Shown one piece after another: positions 20,660 to 31,281 of a DNA stretch of 64,000 nt (the first letter of the stretch is position 1; each line of letters starts with the position of its first letter). Origin of the DNA: Clavaria fumosa (lineage: Eukaryota; Basidiomycota; Agaricomycetes; Agaricales; Clavariaceae); contig OX637796.1 in assembly GCA_951802425.1 (NCBI GenBank), positions 1,674,001 to 1,738,000 on the forward strand, written 5' to 3'. The position numbers and the translations under genes are program-made. The notes under the pieces are model-generated. The model was given only the letters and a program-made list of their open reading frames with translations, did no database searches and was not told the DNA's origin.

Positions 20660-22984
20660 CTAGAGCTGCTGTACTTTGCTCAGAAGCACGGCTGCCCCCT
20701 TGCCATTAGTGTTCTCAATTGATCTGAGAACTTGGGGCGTGAACCATGCCTTGACGGTTTTCTTCTCCTCTTCGGATCCCTCCTGTCCCAGTCTTTCGCA
20801 CAGCTCCGCGACAATAAACGATCCGTTACCCTGAGCCATCGCCACAACCACATCACGTCCTACTATCCTTGCGAACACGGAGGCAAATGCAGACGGGGAA
20901 AATAAGGCCGAGCGTTCTATCGTGTTCGTCTTGTGCGAGAAGTGACCCCCTTGCAGCAGACTTTTATACATTCGAGATGTGTGCGGCGAGTCGACGGGAT
21001 GAGTCTCGACCCCATCTGTAGCGGGATATGGTGCAGCGACAGGTTTCAGGAGAGCCTCCATCGCAGCAGTTTTATCTAACGAATGGGCATGTAGAATGTC
21101 AGGTGAAAGCCGCGGAAATCTCACCTCCGTCCGCAAATAGCATTATCTCGAGCGCTACTAAGCTGCCCCCGGGTTCTCTCGCAAGTTCTGCGCCTTTCTC
21201 TTCTATGAAGGCAATCAGTGTTTCACTAGCAGCCTTTCGGATTTCTTGCATTCGCGTTTCTGGGTCCTTTTTGCTCGTCTGGGCACGGATGGTGTCGGTC
21301 TCGGCAAGGGTGGCAATTTGGGCAGGCGTGAAATGCCGTGGAGAGCGGGGCACGACGAGGTAAAAGAGAGAACGGCGACCTTGCGGAGTAGTCGAGAGGG
21401 ACGACGCATGAGAAGTAATATCAGTCACTAACGACTTGACCGTGAGCTTTGTATCACTAAGAGGAAATTAATTTCGCGTAACGACAAACACGATTCCACG
21501 CGTAGCACGTACTCAATCACATCAAGAGCCGTGAAAAGCACGAGTTGCGCTTCGTCATGTACACACATACGTTCGACATGCGGTTTCAAAGCTTTGATTA
21601 TCTGCTTGCGGTCCTGCAATGGCGTCAAGCGTTATGAAGGAGCCTGCGACGCTCTAACAAACCTTCGAGTTCCCTCGCGCAATGAATTCCCTCGCGATCC
21701 GACTACCGTCCTTCGTGTGTACCAGATCGGCCAGGACGTCCTGACAGCTAGTGTTCTCGCGATCAGACATGAGCCACATATACAGGCCAGGGAGCGGACC
21801 TCTCGAACACCTCCCTGCGCAGTCGCTCTCGCTCCGCTTCGTCTGAAATGTCATTCACAGCGGTAAGGTACTCCCACAAGGCGCGGTGAAAAATGGCATG
21901 GGTGATGGCACCCTTGTCTGGGTTGTTGAATCTGAGAATAGACATTTGATCCAGGAGTAGGGCGTTAGCGGTACTAGCACGCACATTGTAACAAGATTCT
22001 CCTTCAGCGCATTGAGAACTCTTCTCCGCCTCTCAGGGTCTTCAGCTGCGAGGACGTCGCGAAGGCCTTTTTTGGTACGCTCCTTGTCTTGCCCGCTTTG
22101 AGAAAATAGCAAGACCTCCTTCCCATAGAAGTCGCGTAGGAGAAGGCTCCGCTCGTACGCGTTGGCGTACTGCTCGAACACCTCGGCCATAACAGCGGAA
22201 GCCTCTCGATGAAGGAGGAGTCGGATGACATGGGTCTGAAATTCAAGCAGGATTGACTGTCGATAGGACGGACAGTGCCTGAGTAATTTCGCAACCAGGA
22301 ACTAAGCTCCATGTCGTCAAGGCCTGAGACGATATTCGAACGTCTCGCGCACTTACCTTGGAGTATTTACTCTGAATCATCTCCAGATACTTGCCCTTAA
22401 GCTCTGCCGCTACCTCGTCTCTCGCCGTTTTCCCGCCATATTTGACGGCAGTCTGGACGATTCTGCTCGCGTCGTGCTTAACCACAATGTCTGTCACTTT
22501 TCCGCGGATCACGTCCATCAATTCCTTAACGTGCTCCTGCCGCTCGGTTGTGGGGATATTCTTCTGACGAGCCAGGGCCCAGATACGCTTCGCTTCGGCT
22601 AGTAGGTTCGAGTGCGGCTTTGAGGCACGGCGCTGCTCATGAAGAACCTTCTGAGCCTTGTGCGACTCACGCGCACCACCTGCTCCGTCCTCCTTGTTAG
22701 CGAAAGGACAAGCAAATGTAATTATCCTGCTCAAACGCACTTGTAGAATTTTTGGGCAGAGGATCACGTAAATCAGCTTCATCGTCCGTCGACTCATGCG
22801 ACCCCTCAGACAGGTCCTGGTCGTCTTGAGAGGATTCTGCAGGAGGCTCCCCTCCTTTCACGGTGACTGCCCTCGTATGTGAGGCAAGGGGTTTTCCAGT
22901 GTAGATTTTCTTGGTCACTGCTCCACGGTGTGAGCTCGATGGTCTGTCTGGTCTTTTCTTCGAAGACTTTTGGTCAGCTTGCAT
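20660..22984 (-). CDS. PUF6: PUF6 homologue (Pumilio repeats plus CPL domain)
   Basis: A nucleolar RNA-binding protein for ribosome biogenesis and mRNA repression. From the ATG at 22984 (MQADQKSSKK) a basic/acidic N-terminus leads into KAQKVLHEQRRASKP and LAEAKRIWALARQKNI. Pumilio-like repeats follow: VKHDASRIVQTAVKYGG, FLVAKLLRHC, ADLVHTKDGSRIAREFIARG and HDEAQLVLFTALDVI. The CPL part contains QGRRSLFYLVVPRSPRHF, VVAMAQGNGSFIVAELCER and the end NGKGAAVLLSKVQQL. About eight introns break the gene. It shares a 172-bp divergent promoter with UMP1. Confidence 0.92.
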
Positions 22985-23156
22985 TGACGAGCGCGTTCTT
23001 GTAAATCTCCTTGCGAGACTGAAATGCGCGACACAGTGAAATTCTTTCCGTCGCGCTTTCGGCACAGCTCTCCAGATCACGTGCCGACGCCAAACACAGC
23101 CACATAATTCGAAAGAGGGACACGCGTTCCGCCCTGCTCAGTTTAAACTCGCAATC

Positions 23157-23852
23157 ATGGTAAGCGTCGTTCCGTTCAACGCCAAGCACATCATTTGACA
23201 AAACTTTATAGGACTTTATCCACAGTTACTACATTGTACCCCCTCAGGTTGCAAAGGTTGCCTCTGTTGCTGACACGGCGAATGGTCTCGGTCTGCACGA
23301 TGTGTTTCGTTACGGACCCCGAAGCATCGGCGTCGAGGTTAACGCTGACAACACTTTCCGAGATCGCCTCGAGTTGGTCTGTTTTTATTCCATTCTCCGT
23401 ACCTCGGATTTCGCGCTTACTTCGGCTTCGCTCACCACTCCTTCCGCGTCTGTGTCCGAGCAGTGGGAGCAAACGCAGCTCAACCTGAAGCTCACCATGC
23501 TGCGCAACATCTTTGGTGTACATGCGCCTGTGAGACGCCTAATGGAGTGGAAGGCACTCTCACCCGTGAGTCTCTTTTCTAATCTTGAGTCTCTCTCCTG
23601 TATTTGCAAGCAACCGCACCAACCACCATCTCTCAAAGAATCCACACTTGCCTGGAATGTCTCAGCCAGATGTCCACCTAGACATTCTCATGGGTCGTGA
23701 TCAGATGATAGGCCCGGCTGATTTATGTGCGTGCTGCTACTATTACCTCTTGCCTAGTGCCTTGTTACTGATGGAGACATTCAGCCCTCCAAAAGGAATA
23801 CTTGCCGCTGGATTTCTATCGCGAACATATGGAGAAGAGGCTAGGCATCTGA
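23157..23852 (+). CDS. UMP1: Proteasome maturation factor Ump1 / POMP
   Basis: A chaperone of 20S proteasome assembly. The start codon at 23157-23159 is directly followed by a GT donor, so exon 1 holds ATG alone; intron 23160-23211 contains an in-frame stop if retained. The protein continues DFIHSYYIVPPQVAK, NGLGLHDVFRYGPRSIGVEV, TFRDRLEL, WEQTQLNLKLTMLRNIFG, HAPVRRLMEWKAL and VHLDILMGRDQMIGPADL. It ends LQKEYLPLDFYREHMEKRLG, the family C-terminus. It converges on the flavoprotein gene, 88 bp away. Confidence 0.9.
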
Positions 23853-23940
23853 GAAACTTTGACAGATCTTAGTGAACACCGTAGAAGCAAGCTTCTGTAC
23901 ATAATGCCCGCAGATCCCATAGTACCAAAATGTTTGAAAT

Positions 23941-25784
23941 CTACCACGACCATCCCGGACCCGTGGCCTGCAAGCCCTCACTCTCCAACAAACCCTTAAC
24001 GGCATTCCTCGCGCTCACAACGCAGCCCTCCAGCAACGGTATGCCTGAATGCGCGTAGCTACCGCAGAACCATACCCCAGGACCTTCCTTCCCAGCCCCC
24101 CGCAGGGGGCCTGCCGCCGCAGTCGCACCAGCTGTGCCGGCACCGTTGAGCCACGGCCACCATCCCTGCGACACATCCGCGGACGGCAGTCTACGCAAGG
24201 CCTCTTTGGACTCCAGCGTCAGCACCGCTCGCTCCAGTCTGGCTATAGACAGAACCGTTTCTTTTCGCATGGGCACGATAGGGTTCGTTGTCTGGTAAAT
24301 TTGCGGGAAACAGCGGCCTTCGAGCGACGCCGGACGAGGTAAAATCTGCGTGGTCATAGTGTACGATGGCGGTAAAAACGGCATTGTCAGCGACTTGCCC
24401 GCGTCTGCCTCCATTTCGCCGTCCGAGGACCAAGATGGAAAGCGGACAAGATTAAGATCTCGCCTATCGTGCGGACACTCAGGCAGAAGAGTTGCATCGG
24501 TGTGGTTGATAACAATAGTCGATCGATATCGGAAGGTTCGTAGACATCGCATTTGTGCCTCCAGCGTCTCGCGCTGCCCTGACTCGCTGGGCAGGCAAGA
24601 AAGATAGGAGGTCAAGATAGGTACAGCACGGTTAGCTTGCGTGGCTAGTAGGATATGGTCGAAACCGTGGTAAACAGTGGTACCACATTCAATCGTGAGC
24701 TGTGATGGGGAGGTTGTGGACTGGCGGACAGCGGAGAGGCACGACGACACATGAATATTTAATGGCGAGAGGCACGCTGTCAAACGAGTGGCGACATCTT
24801 GGATTCCTTGGTCGACAACGTAATGATGAGTTCCAAACGTTAACCACACATAATCTACATTCCAGTTAGGATTATGACGAGTCTATTAATTTCTTTCGTC
24901 CAAGATGCTTACCTAAGATTTCCTCCACGGGATGATCCATAATATCTCCCGAAGGGGCCGTACAAATCGCTGAAAATAAAGGCAAAAGAATTGAAAAAAC
25001 GAAGTCCCTCCAGACGGCATCCATCTTGAAGAGGCGCGCAAGGTAGCTCTTTGGTGCTGATATTTCCGCCCATTGGCGGAACGACATCCTCTCAAGGCTC
25101 GAAGACCTAGTAGCTGGGAAAGCAAGCCAGAGCAAGCGAATGTAGCTCAGGAGTATCTGTATCGTCACCGTGAAGAATGCGGCGAACGCGGCGGCGCGGG
25201 CGAATGCTCGCATAAGCCACGTCTGGCCTTGAGTCTCAATGAACGGTTGATGTAGCATTGAAGGCATGCCGAGGCCTGCTCGTCCGGAGGCGCCATTATA
25301 CAAGGTGGTCGTGACCAGCCGCCGACCTTCCGCGGAAGTCGATGGAGCGAGCAACGAGAAGGAATATGAGAAGTCAGCTTGACGGAACTTCACGCCAAGA
25401 TGTCGGTAAAGAGAAATTAGTCGGGGGTAGTAGCCTGTCGTGGACCACAAAATATCTCTCAGGGCGTAAACACTAGAGCACGGGGGCCAGAGGCTTGCCT
25501 CCTTGAAAAGAACGCATAGGGACGTCTATTCGCCACTCTGCCTTCGGTATTTGTAGTGTCACAGATGACGAGTCCATGCCAAGGCAAGGCTCCTGAAAAA
25601 CCAAACATCAAACGGGTTGACACTACAGTATGTAAAGCATTATGGAGCAGACCTTCTCGAATAAATGCACCTCTAGCTTGCATGAGGCCGCCACCTCTGT
25701 TTGCGACAGCAGGTATGCAGCAGTCAGACCTGCTAGACCAGTGCCCACGACGGCGACCTTGACAGTTTTGTCGGGAAGCGACAT
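23941..25784 (-). CDS. FAD-dependent amine-oxidase-like flavoprotein with membrane segment
   Basis: The ATG at 25784 begins MSLPDKTVKVAVVGTGLAGL, a Rossmann GxGxxG motif for FAD. The rest follows the amine oxidase/NAD(P)-binding pattern: VPMRSFQGGYYPRLISLYRH, WAEISAPKSYLARL, VDQGIQDVATRL, HILLATQANRAVPIL, a Pro/Trp-rich segment, and a C-terminal FAD-contact motif GVWFCGSYAHSGIPLLEG. A hydrophobic stretch (AAAFAAFFTVTIQILLSYIR) around residue 165 may anchor it in a membrane. One intron (25498-25435) has a GC donor, because only GC-AG splicing keeps the frame. The substrate cannot be assigned from sequence. Confidence 0.8.
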
Positions 25785-26205
25785 GGCCGTTCAACGTTCA
25801 GCTATAGAATGGTGCCATGCGTCCTATAAGAGATCCTGTGTCTTCGTGATATTTTAGTCAGGTTTTAGTAATCATCTGTGGTCCCAAAGGCCGAAGTCGC
25901 CGTTTGGCCATTTGCATATAACAACCAAATTGCAAATTGCCTGTTCTGTTCCGTACACACGGTTGTTCACTGCGACATCTTGAACGCAACGAATGAATAT
26001 TATCATTAATAATGAACGGCTAGATACTGCACAAGCTGCGCTGGGCACACCGCTCATGAAATACATCTCGCAGCACTGAGGTATGCAAAAACTTGTATGC
26101 CAGAACTTGGAAATTTACATCCAATAACAGGAAAGCATAATGAGGCTTGCAGCCTATAGCAGCACGGAAAATCAAACTAGAAGAGAAGACTGTAAGGCTG
26201 GGATA
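25785..26205. other. Intergenic region between the flavoprotein gene and RdRP-A
   Basis: About 420 bp that would hold the flavoprotein promoter and the RdRP-A 3' untranslated region. It is AT-rich (for example a TTATCATTAATAATG stretch near 26000). I see no gene. Confidence 0.5.
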
Positions 26206-29200
26206 TCACGAGAACACCCCATTGCGAATCGGCAGTTCCGTGGTTAACTTGCGCAGAATCTTCAACAGTAATCCCAGAGCGATCAATGCGAAGCTCTGCG
26301 GCCCAAACGCATCTGGTTCCTCCTTTAATGCTGCAATCGCAACATTCCACGCCGCGTAACATCGTAGCATCGTCTCGCGCTCCTTATCGAACCATCCTTC
26401 ATCGTCTTCCTCCTCGTCGTCATTCTCATCATCCTCGTCGTCGATTATGTCACCCTCTTCTGGAGAGTGTAAATTTGTTCTACGCAGCTCGCGTCTCACC
26501 GCCGTCACAAGCTCTTGGGTCTAAAAAGGTAAATCCATCAACATATAAAAAGGCAGGGGCGAGAGGTCCTCAAGTAAAAACTTGCCTGAAGATTCATGGC
26601 TGTTACTGCGTCCCTCCGTCTTCGATGATCCACCCAGTTCGCTTGGATCGTTCCACTCACGAGCTCAGCTTCCGACAAACGATGATTCGGGTTTCGAGAA
26701 AGAGTGTGAGTCTGTGCGATCGCCTGTAGCTGATGCTCGTAATGGTACATAATGTAATCCATCTCTTCGTTCAACTCGTTTGAAGGGTGTGGCAGCTCGA
26801 AATCCCTGAGTGGCCCATCAAGCAGAGCGTACCCGATTTCGTTCCATGCCAGGTGGGAATATGCCTCCTTGAGTTCGACGGGTTGGAATTTCTCAAGTGG
26901 AACATTGCGGAAAAGGTGTCCGAGTGCCTTCTCGCTTTCATAATACTTCGTCGAATCGGGTTTTGTCCCTTCGCGGGCCAAAAAATCAGGTTTGGTCGGG
27001 GAAGGAGGCGACGGAAAGCTCCTGTAATCAGCAGCCGCTCCCGTCTTCGGAAAATCAACGGCATGCGATGCCAATTCGGCTAATTTGATGCAGTCGGGAT
27101 GGGCGGGATCGTGCTTATCGGCAATTCTGAGGTGGAGAACGGCAATTCTACCGACCTGGTCCGACTTCATCTACACAAGGCTTAGGACCGACTAGCATTC
27201 AGACTCATGGCCACTCACATAGTCGAGGACAAAGTTCGCCACGTCATGGATAGTACAAGGATTCTCTGTTGTCTTGTCGGGGAGACCGACATAAGAACCT
27301 GGCGTTGACGTTCGCATTGAGAAAAGGTCAGGCTATGGAAGGTAGGATGATCGGCAAATGGCTCGAGTTGAGACGGCGAGCACACGCACATCAAGTATTA
27401 AATTGTAATGATCGCCGTCAAGGTCGCCACCGCCTAGGCATGAAGGCAAGCTTCTTGCACCCCTAGACATCGAAATTGAGATGATTTGAAGACCTCAACT
27501 AATAATGGACTCGCCTGCAGGAAAATACAACGACATTTCTTAGGTGATCCAATTCTGGGCGATCGACAGCTTCAACAAATTGAACATCTCCAGGATGAAT
27601 CTGCGGAGGCCGAGTAATAAGAACTTTCCCAAGTATACGTTTGTAGAGCCCATTGCGCTCGTCATCTATCGTCGCATAAATTTGTCCTTCTTCAAGACAG
27701 TCATGTTCGTCTGAAACACCAAGGAGGGTGAAAGAACCAGGAATTGGGATGTGTGCGCGATATTTAACCTCTCGGAGTACATGGATGGCTGCGAAAGTCA
27801 AAGAATCATTGATAATATCGAGGGACAAAGGTTGACATGAGCTGCCGGGTGGAGGTGCGATGTCAAAGTTTAGCATCTCATGCAGATGCTTCATGACGGA
27901 AGTTAAGTGGAAAGAGACGCCAAGACCATGCTGTTGGAACAAATACGACCCTCGTATCATGGACGCACGACTTTCCTCCACTTGAGTGATGGCCGCATTC
28001 TGGTGGCGCATGAAATTTTCCAACGGAACTCCGAGATACTCGAGCAAGACAATGATGGGCCGATTCAAGAAGAGCGGCATAGGCTTGGCAGAAGTAGAGG
28101 CGATATCCAAAGACTGCACCTGACGGGCATCGTCGAATTTGACCTGTGATGGTCGAAGGCAGATCACTTTGCCTTGAAGGGTAGGGTCTACAACCAGGAC
28201 TCCTTTCGCTCCACCAATGCGAATTTGCCAACATGATGGCACTTTCTTTCTCAGTGAAGGCTTCCGTTTGTGAGACTGCAGGGTTGACCAAACATCGCAC
28301 GCCAGGGCCAATGAAATTGTTCCACATCCATCGGTGAAAGTGGAAGTGCCATCTTCACTGAATCTGTCGTCGATGTGTTTGATTTGGTCGGAATTCAATG
28401 TAATGGATGGGTCCGAGGCTGTGAATACTTGAGACCAGCGTGCTGCGAGTCGAGCAGGTTTGCGCTCCAATTTGCTGAAATCGCCCTATCCAATAATAAG
28501 TCAAGAATGCTTAGCGAATAGCGACAGGACTCACAAGCATGTGACGAATGCGATCTGCATTCATAGTGCTTTGGCCATCATCAGAAAGGAAGGGCCTGAC
28601 AAACCATACAGAGTGCTCTCTCAAGCCACTCATTGAATAGCCTAAAAATTCCCACTGACGACCAGCCAGCTGGAACCCTTTCGTCATCAAACATAGATAT
28701 CGTTTTCCAACAGGCTCGCCAGCAGTCAAACCTGTGCTATAAAATAATCTGTGGCGCCCTTCGTCTGAGAAGGAAACACGAAGAAAACATTCGTGGTGAC
28801 CAAAGCGACGCAGAACAGCTAGCGACAATCTTCTTTTAGTATTTATGAGCATTTGGACTAGACTATTCACCATTTCCCCGATCAGGAAGCGGACCTTCCA
28901 AGATTTTTGTAGAAGGTGTCACAATCAGTTGAAAGGATTGGTATATTGCTGGCGAAGGGGAGAACAGACCCTTAGGTCTCTCGAGTTTGCGGTAATATTG
29001 ATCCTTCGACTCCTGGAGTAAACAAGATAGGCTTGGTGATTCAACTGACGCCACATCACGCCTAGGCCAGTTCCGCCTGCACCGTCGAGTTTTGGAGCGC
29101 CGGATCTGCGAGAAAGATGGTGCATACAAGGTTTGAACGAAATGACGAAAAATTGCGGCTGCGTGATCCTGTGCCACCCGTTCAAGCCCCAAAATTGAGT

Positions 29201-30296
29201 CATTCAACGTTTCCAGGACCTCCAAAGGATCAAGTATAGACGCCATGACTGCCTTCTCGACCTGATACGCAAGGCCAAACTCTAGGCTCTTGAGAAATTC
29301 GTGCAGCCGGTCAAAATTGACTTTGGAATAGAGGTTGCGTCGCATGAGTGGGGGAGGGGGTACATCAAGACACGGGACACTGAACACCTGTTTGCAGCGA
29401 GCCAAAAAAGTTTCCAGAGTTCCACGAGAACCAAAGGTCAAGCAGACGTATTTCGTCAATAAAAACAACTCTTCAGTGTCGTCGATCGATGTCTGGCGCC
29501 GCGGAGGGGTTTCGCTTGGGAACATCATGACAATTTCTGGAGGCGTACGGGCTTCAAGATAGAGGTGATGCGTTTCTTGATCATTCGAAGTACTGGCCAG
29601 TGCGATGATACCAGCTGAGGGATAGCTTATGTTAATGGAAGTGTCGTCAGAGAAGTCCCACAAGATGTCTGCTGAAAAGCCAAGCGCTATTTGAGAGATG
29701 GAAGATAGGCATGTCGTGTGGGATTGAGGCACCAACGCAAGCACTTGCGAGGATAGAGATAATCGTGGAGCCTCGATGTCGACGTGAGGTTGAGGCGTAA
29801 ACGTAAACACTTGCGATGGTAGAGATAGACACAATCGTCGAGCCTCGATGTCGCATGCCACCTGCACATGCTTAGTTGCTTCAAATTCCGCGGAGAACGA
29901 GCCATCCCGACACAATCGCCCGAAGGCGAGGGATGTGAGAGGTGTCCCAGAGGCATTCTTCGAAGCCCTTGTCCTCTCCCTTCGCAATTCCTTTGGGTCC
30001 TCCCAAGGCCGAGTCCGGAGTCTCTCGATTTTTTGTAAATTTAACGGGTTGCGGCTCCGTTCGAAATGGATATTACGGCCCCGGAATAAGACATTTGGAT
30101 ACTTGGCAAGAAAGATGGAGCCATCCTGTTCATTAGGTAAAGTCAAGATACCGCAGCCCTTGTTCTTAAAGAGTTTAACACCAAAATTCATTGGAGGTTC
30201 TGAGATGAACGGAGGTCGGTGAAGGATTGGAGCGAGCACAATCTTGATGTCGTCAGCTATGGCGCCGTATGTGATGTTGCGCATGAAAATTTCCAT
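26206..30296 (-). CDS. Cellular RNA-dependent RNA polymerase, copy A (RNA silencing)
   Basis: A eukaryotic RdRP (QDE-1/Rdp1 superfamily) that makes dsRNA for small-RNA pathways. Exons: 30296-28871, 28832-28535, 28485-27515, 27462-27390, 27332-27219, 27170-26586 and 26520-26206. The N-terminal exon (MEIFMRNITYG..) is RRM-like, then a variable region. The core has PSCWQIRIGGAKGVLVVDP, CLRPSQVKFD, IPIPGSFTLLGVSDEHDCLE, GKVLITRPPQIHPGDVQF and the catalytic GGGDLDGDHYN (DLDGD at 27425-27411). Then come KLAELASHAVDFPKTG, an acidic insert and the C-terminal helix GPQSFALIALGLLLK. The introns at 27514-27463 and 26585-26521 use GC donors. No frame break is seen, so it may be functional. Confidence 0.9.
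29724..29861 (-). repeat. Internal tandem repeat in RdRP-A only
   Basis: Two units of about 66-72 bp encode DIEARRLCLSLPSQVF... and DIEAPRLSLSSQVL.... RdRP-B has one unit at the matching place, so this is a copy-specific in-frame expansion in the variable N-terminal region. Confidence 0.75.
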
Positions 30297-31281
30297 CGTC
30301 GACGTTGGATGGAAAACAGAGAGTTAGGACGAGCCAGATGAGGTGACACTTCGCATCTTCCTTTCCAGCAGCCGAAACGCCGCCTGATCAACCTCGAGGT
30401 GGAGATCGTAAGCAAGAAAGGAAACCCAAGGTAAACATTTGTAGATATGGAAACCTTGCTGTGGATAAGCGCCCTGATAACGCTGAATGCCGGCGAAACT
30501 AGGGAGAGAACCAGGCGTAATATTAGTTGCAGCGAAAAGAGGAGGCGCGCCGCTTGATGGTATCGAATACAAGAACACTGGAGGTCAAATGGATTGAATT
30601 CTGAAGTGCTTGTACCGGAGCAATGCGAATTGGCAACTGTCCATAGGTCAAGTCCATGCGGCCGCAGTAGGATCTGTCATTCTGTCATAACAGGCATACA
30701 CACACATCCCCATGATGGATGATGTTGCGATGTTTTTGCACAATGCATTGGATTTCTTCATTGAGTAAATCAAGTACTGTACTCACATGATGTGTTCAAC
30801 TCCCTTGAACCTCTCCACTCCGCGTTTTTTCAGCTGGCAGTACTTGAACCACAACCTCAACAGCTTCTAGTCTTGACCATACCATCTTCGATACCATAAG
30901 CCAATTCCATGACTCATAATGAAGGGTCGCACCCTTGCCATATGCCTTCAAGTAACAACAAGGTGGAGCACTTGGGCAGCTTGGGTGGTGCACGAATTGG
31001 AAAAGGTTGTGGTAAAATAAACATCGCCTGCCGCCGAGGCCTTATTGTGGTAAGATCAAAGAACCTATCCTAACATGCTGATTAGCGGCGGGGTCTTGAG
31101 CTTAATCTGAAGGGTCACTGTATGTCATGTACTCAGTCTGATACCGACAAGCATTGCACTTCGTAAGTGTTAGCATTCCATCCTGCGCATGAGAAATTTT
31201 ACATCCACCCGAGGCCCAAAGGCCTATACACAGTGAAGAGACATCCAGAATAGAAATGAAATAAAATGCAAGGCGGGGATG
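30297..31281. other. Spacer between the two RdRP genes
   Basis: The right part next to RdRP-A (about 30300-30690) is a diverged copy of the sequence upstream of RdRP-B. It includes shared stretches such as GATAACGCTGA and ATGCGGCCGCAG. The middle holds the NFU1 relic, and 30990-31260 shows nothing recognisable. RdRP-A's promoter must lie here. Confidence 0.6.
30785..30945 (-). pseudogene. Relic of the NFU1 C-terminal domain
   Basis: This stretch aligns with 36001-36190 of NFU1. Shared runs correspond to the segments encoding RPFIMSHGG, the CRGC loop region, ATLKRGVERL and VKGVEQ, but with a deletion of about 28 bp and other indels that destroy the frame. The N-terminal NFU1 exons are absent. 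It is the trace of a tandem duplication that took RdRP plus part of NFU1. Confidence 0.85.

Noticed and set aside
23206..23523. 105-codon minus-strand frame opposite UMP1
   Set aside because: Antisense shadow of well-supported UMP1 exons.
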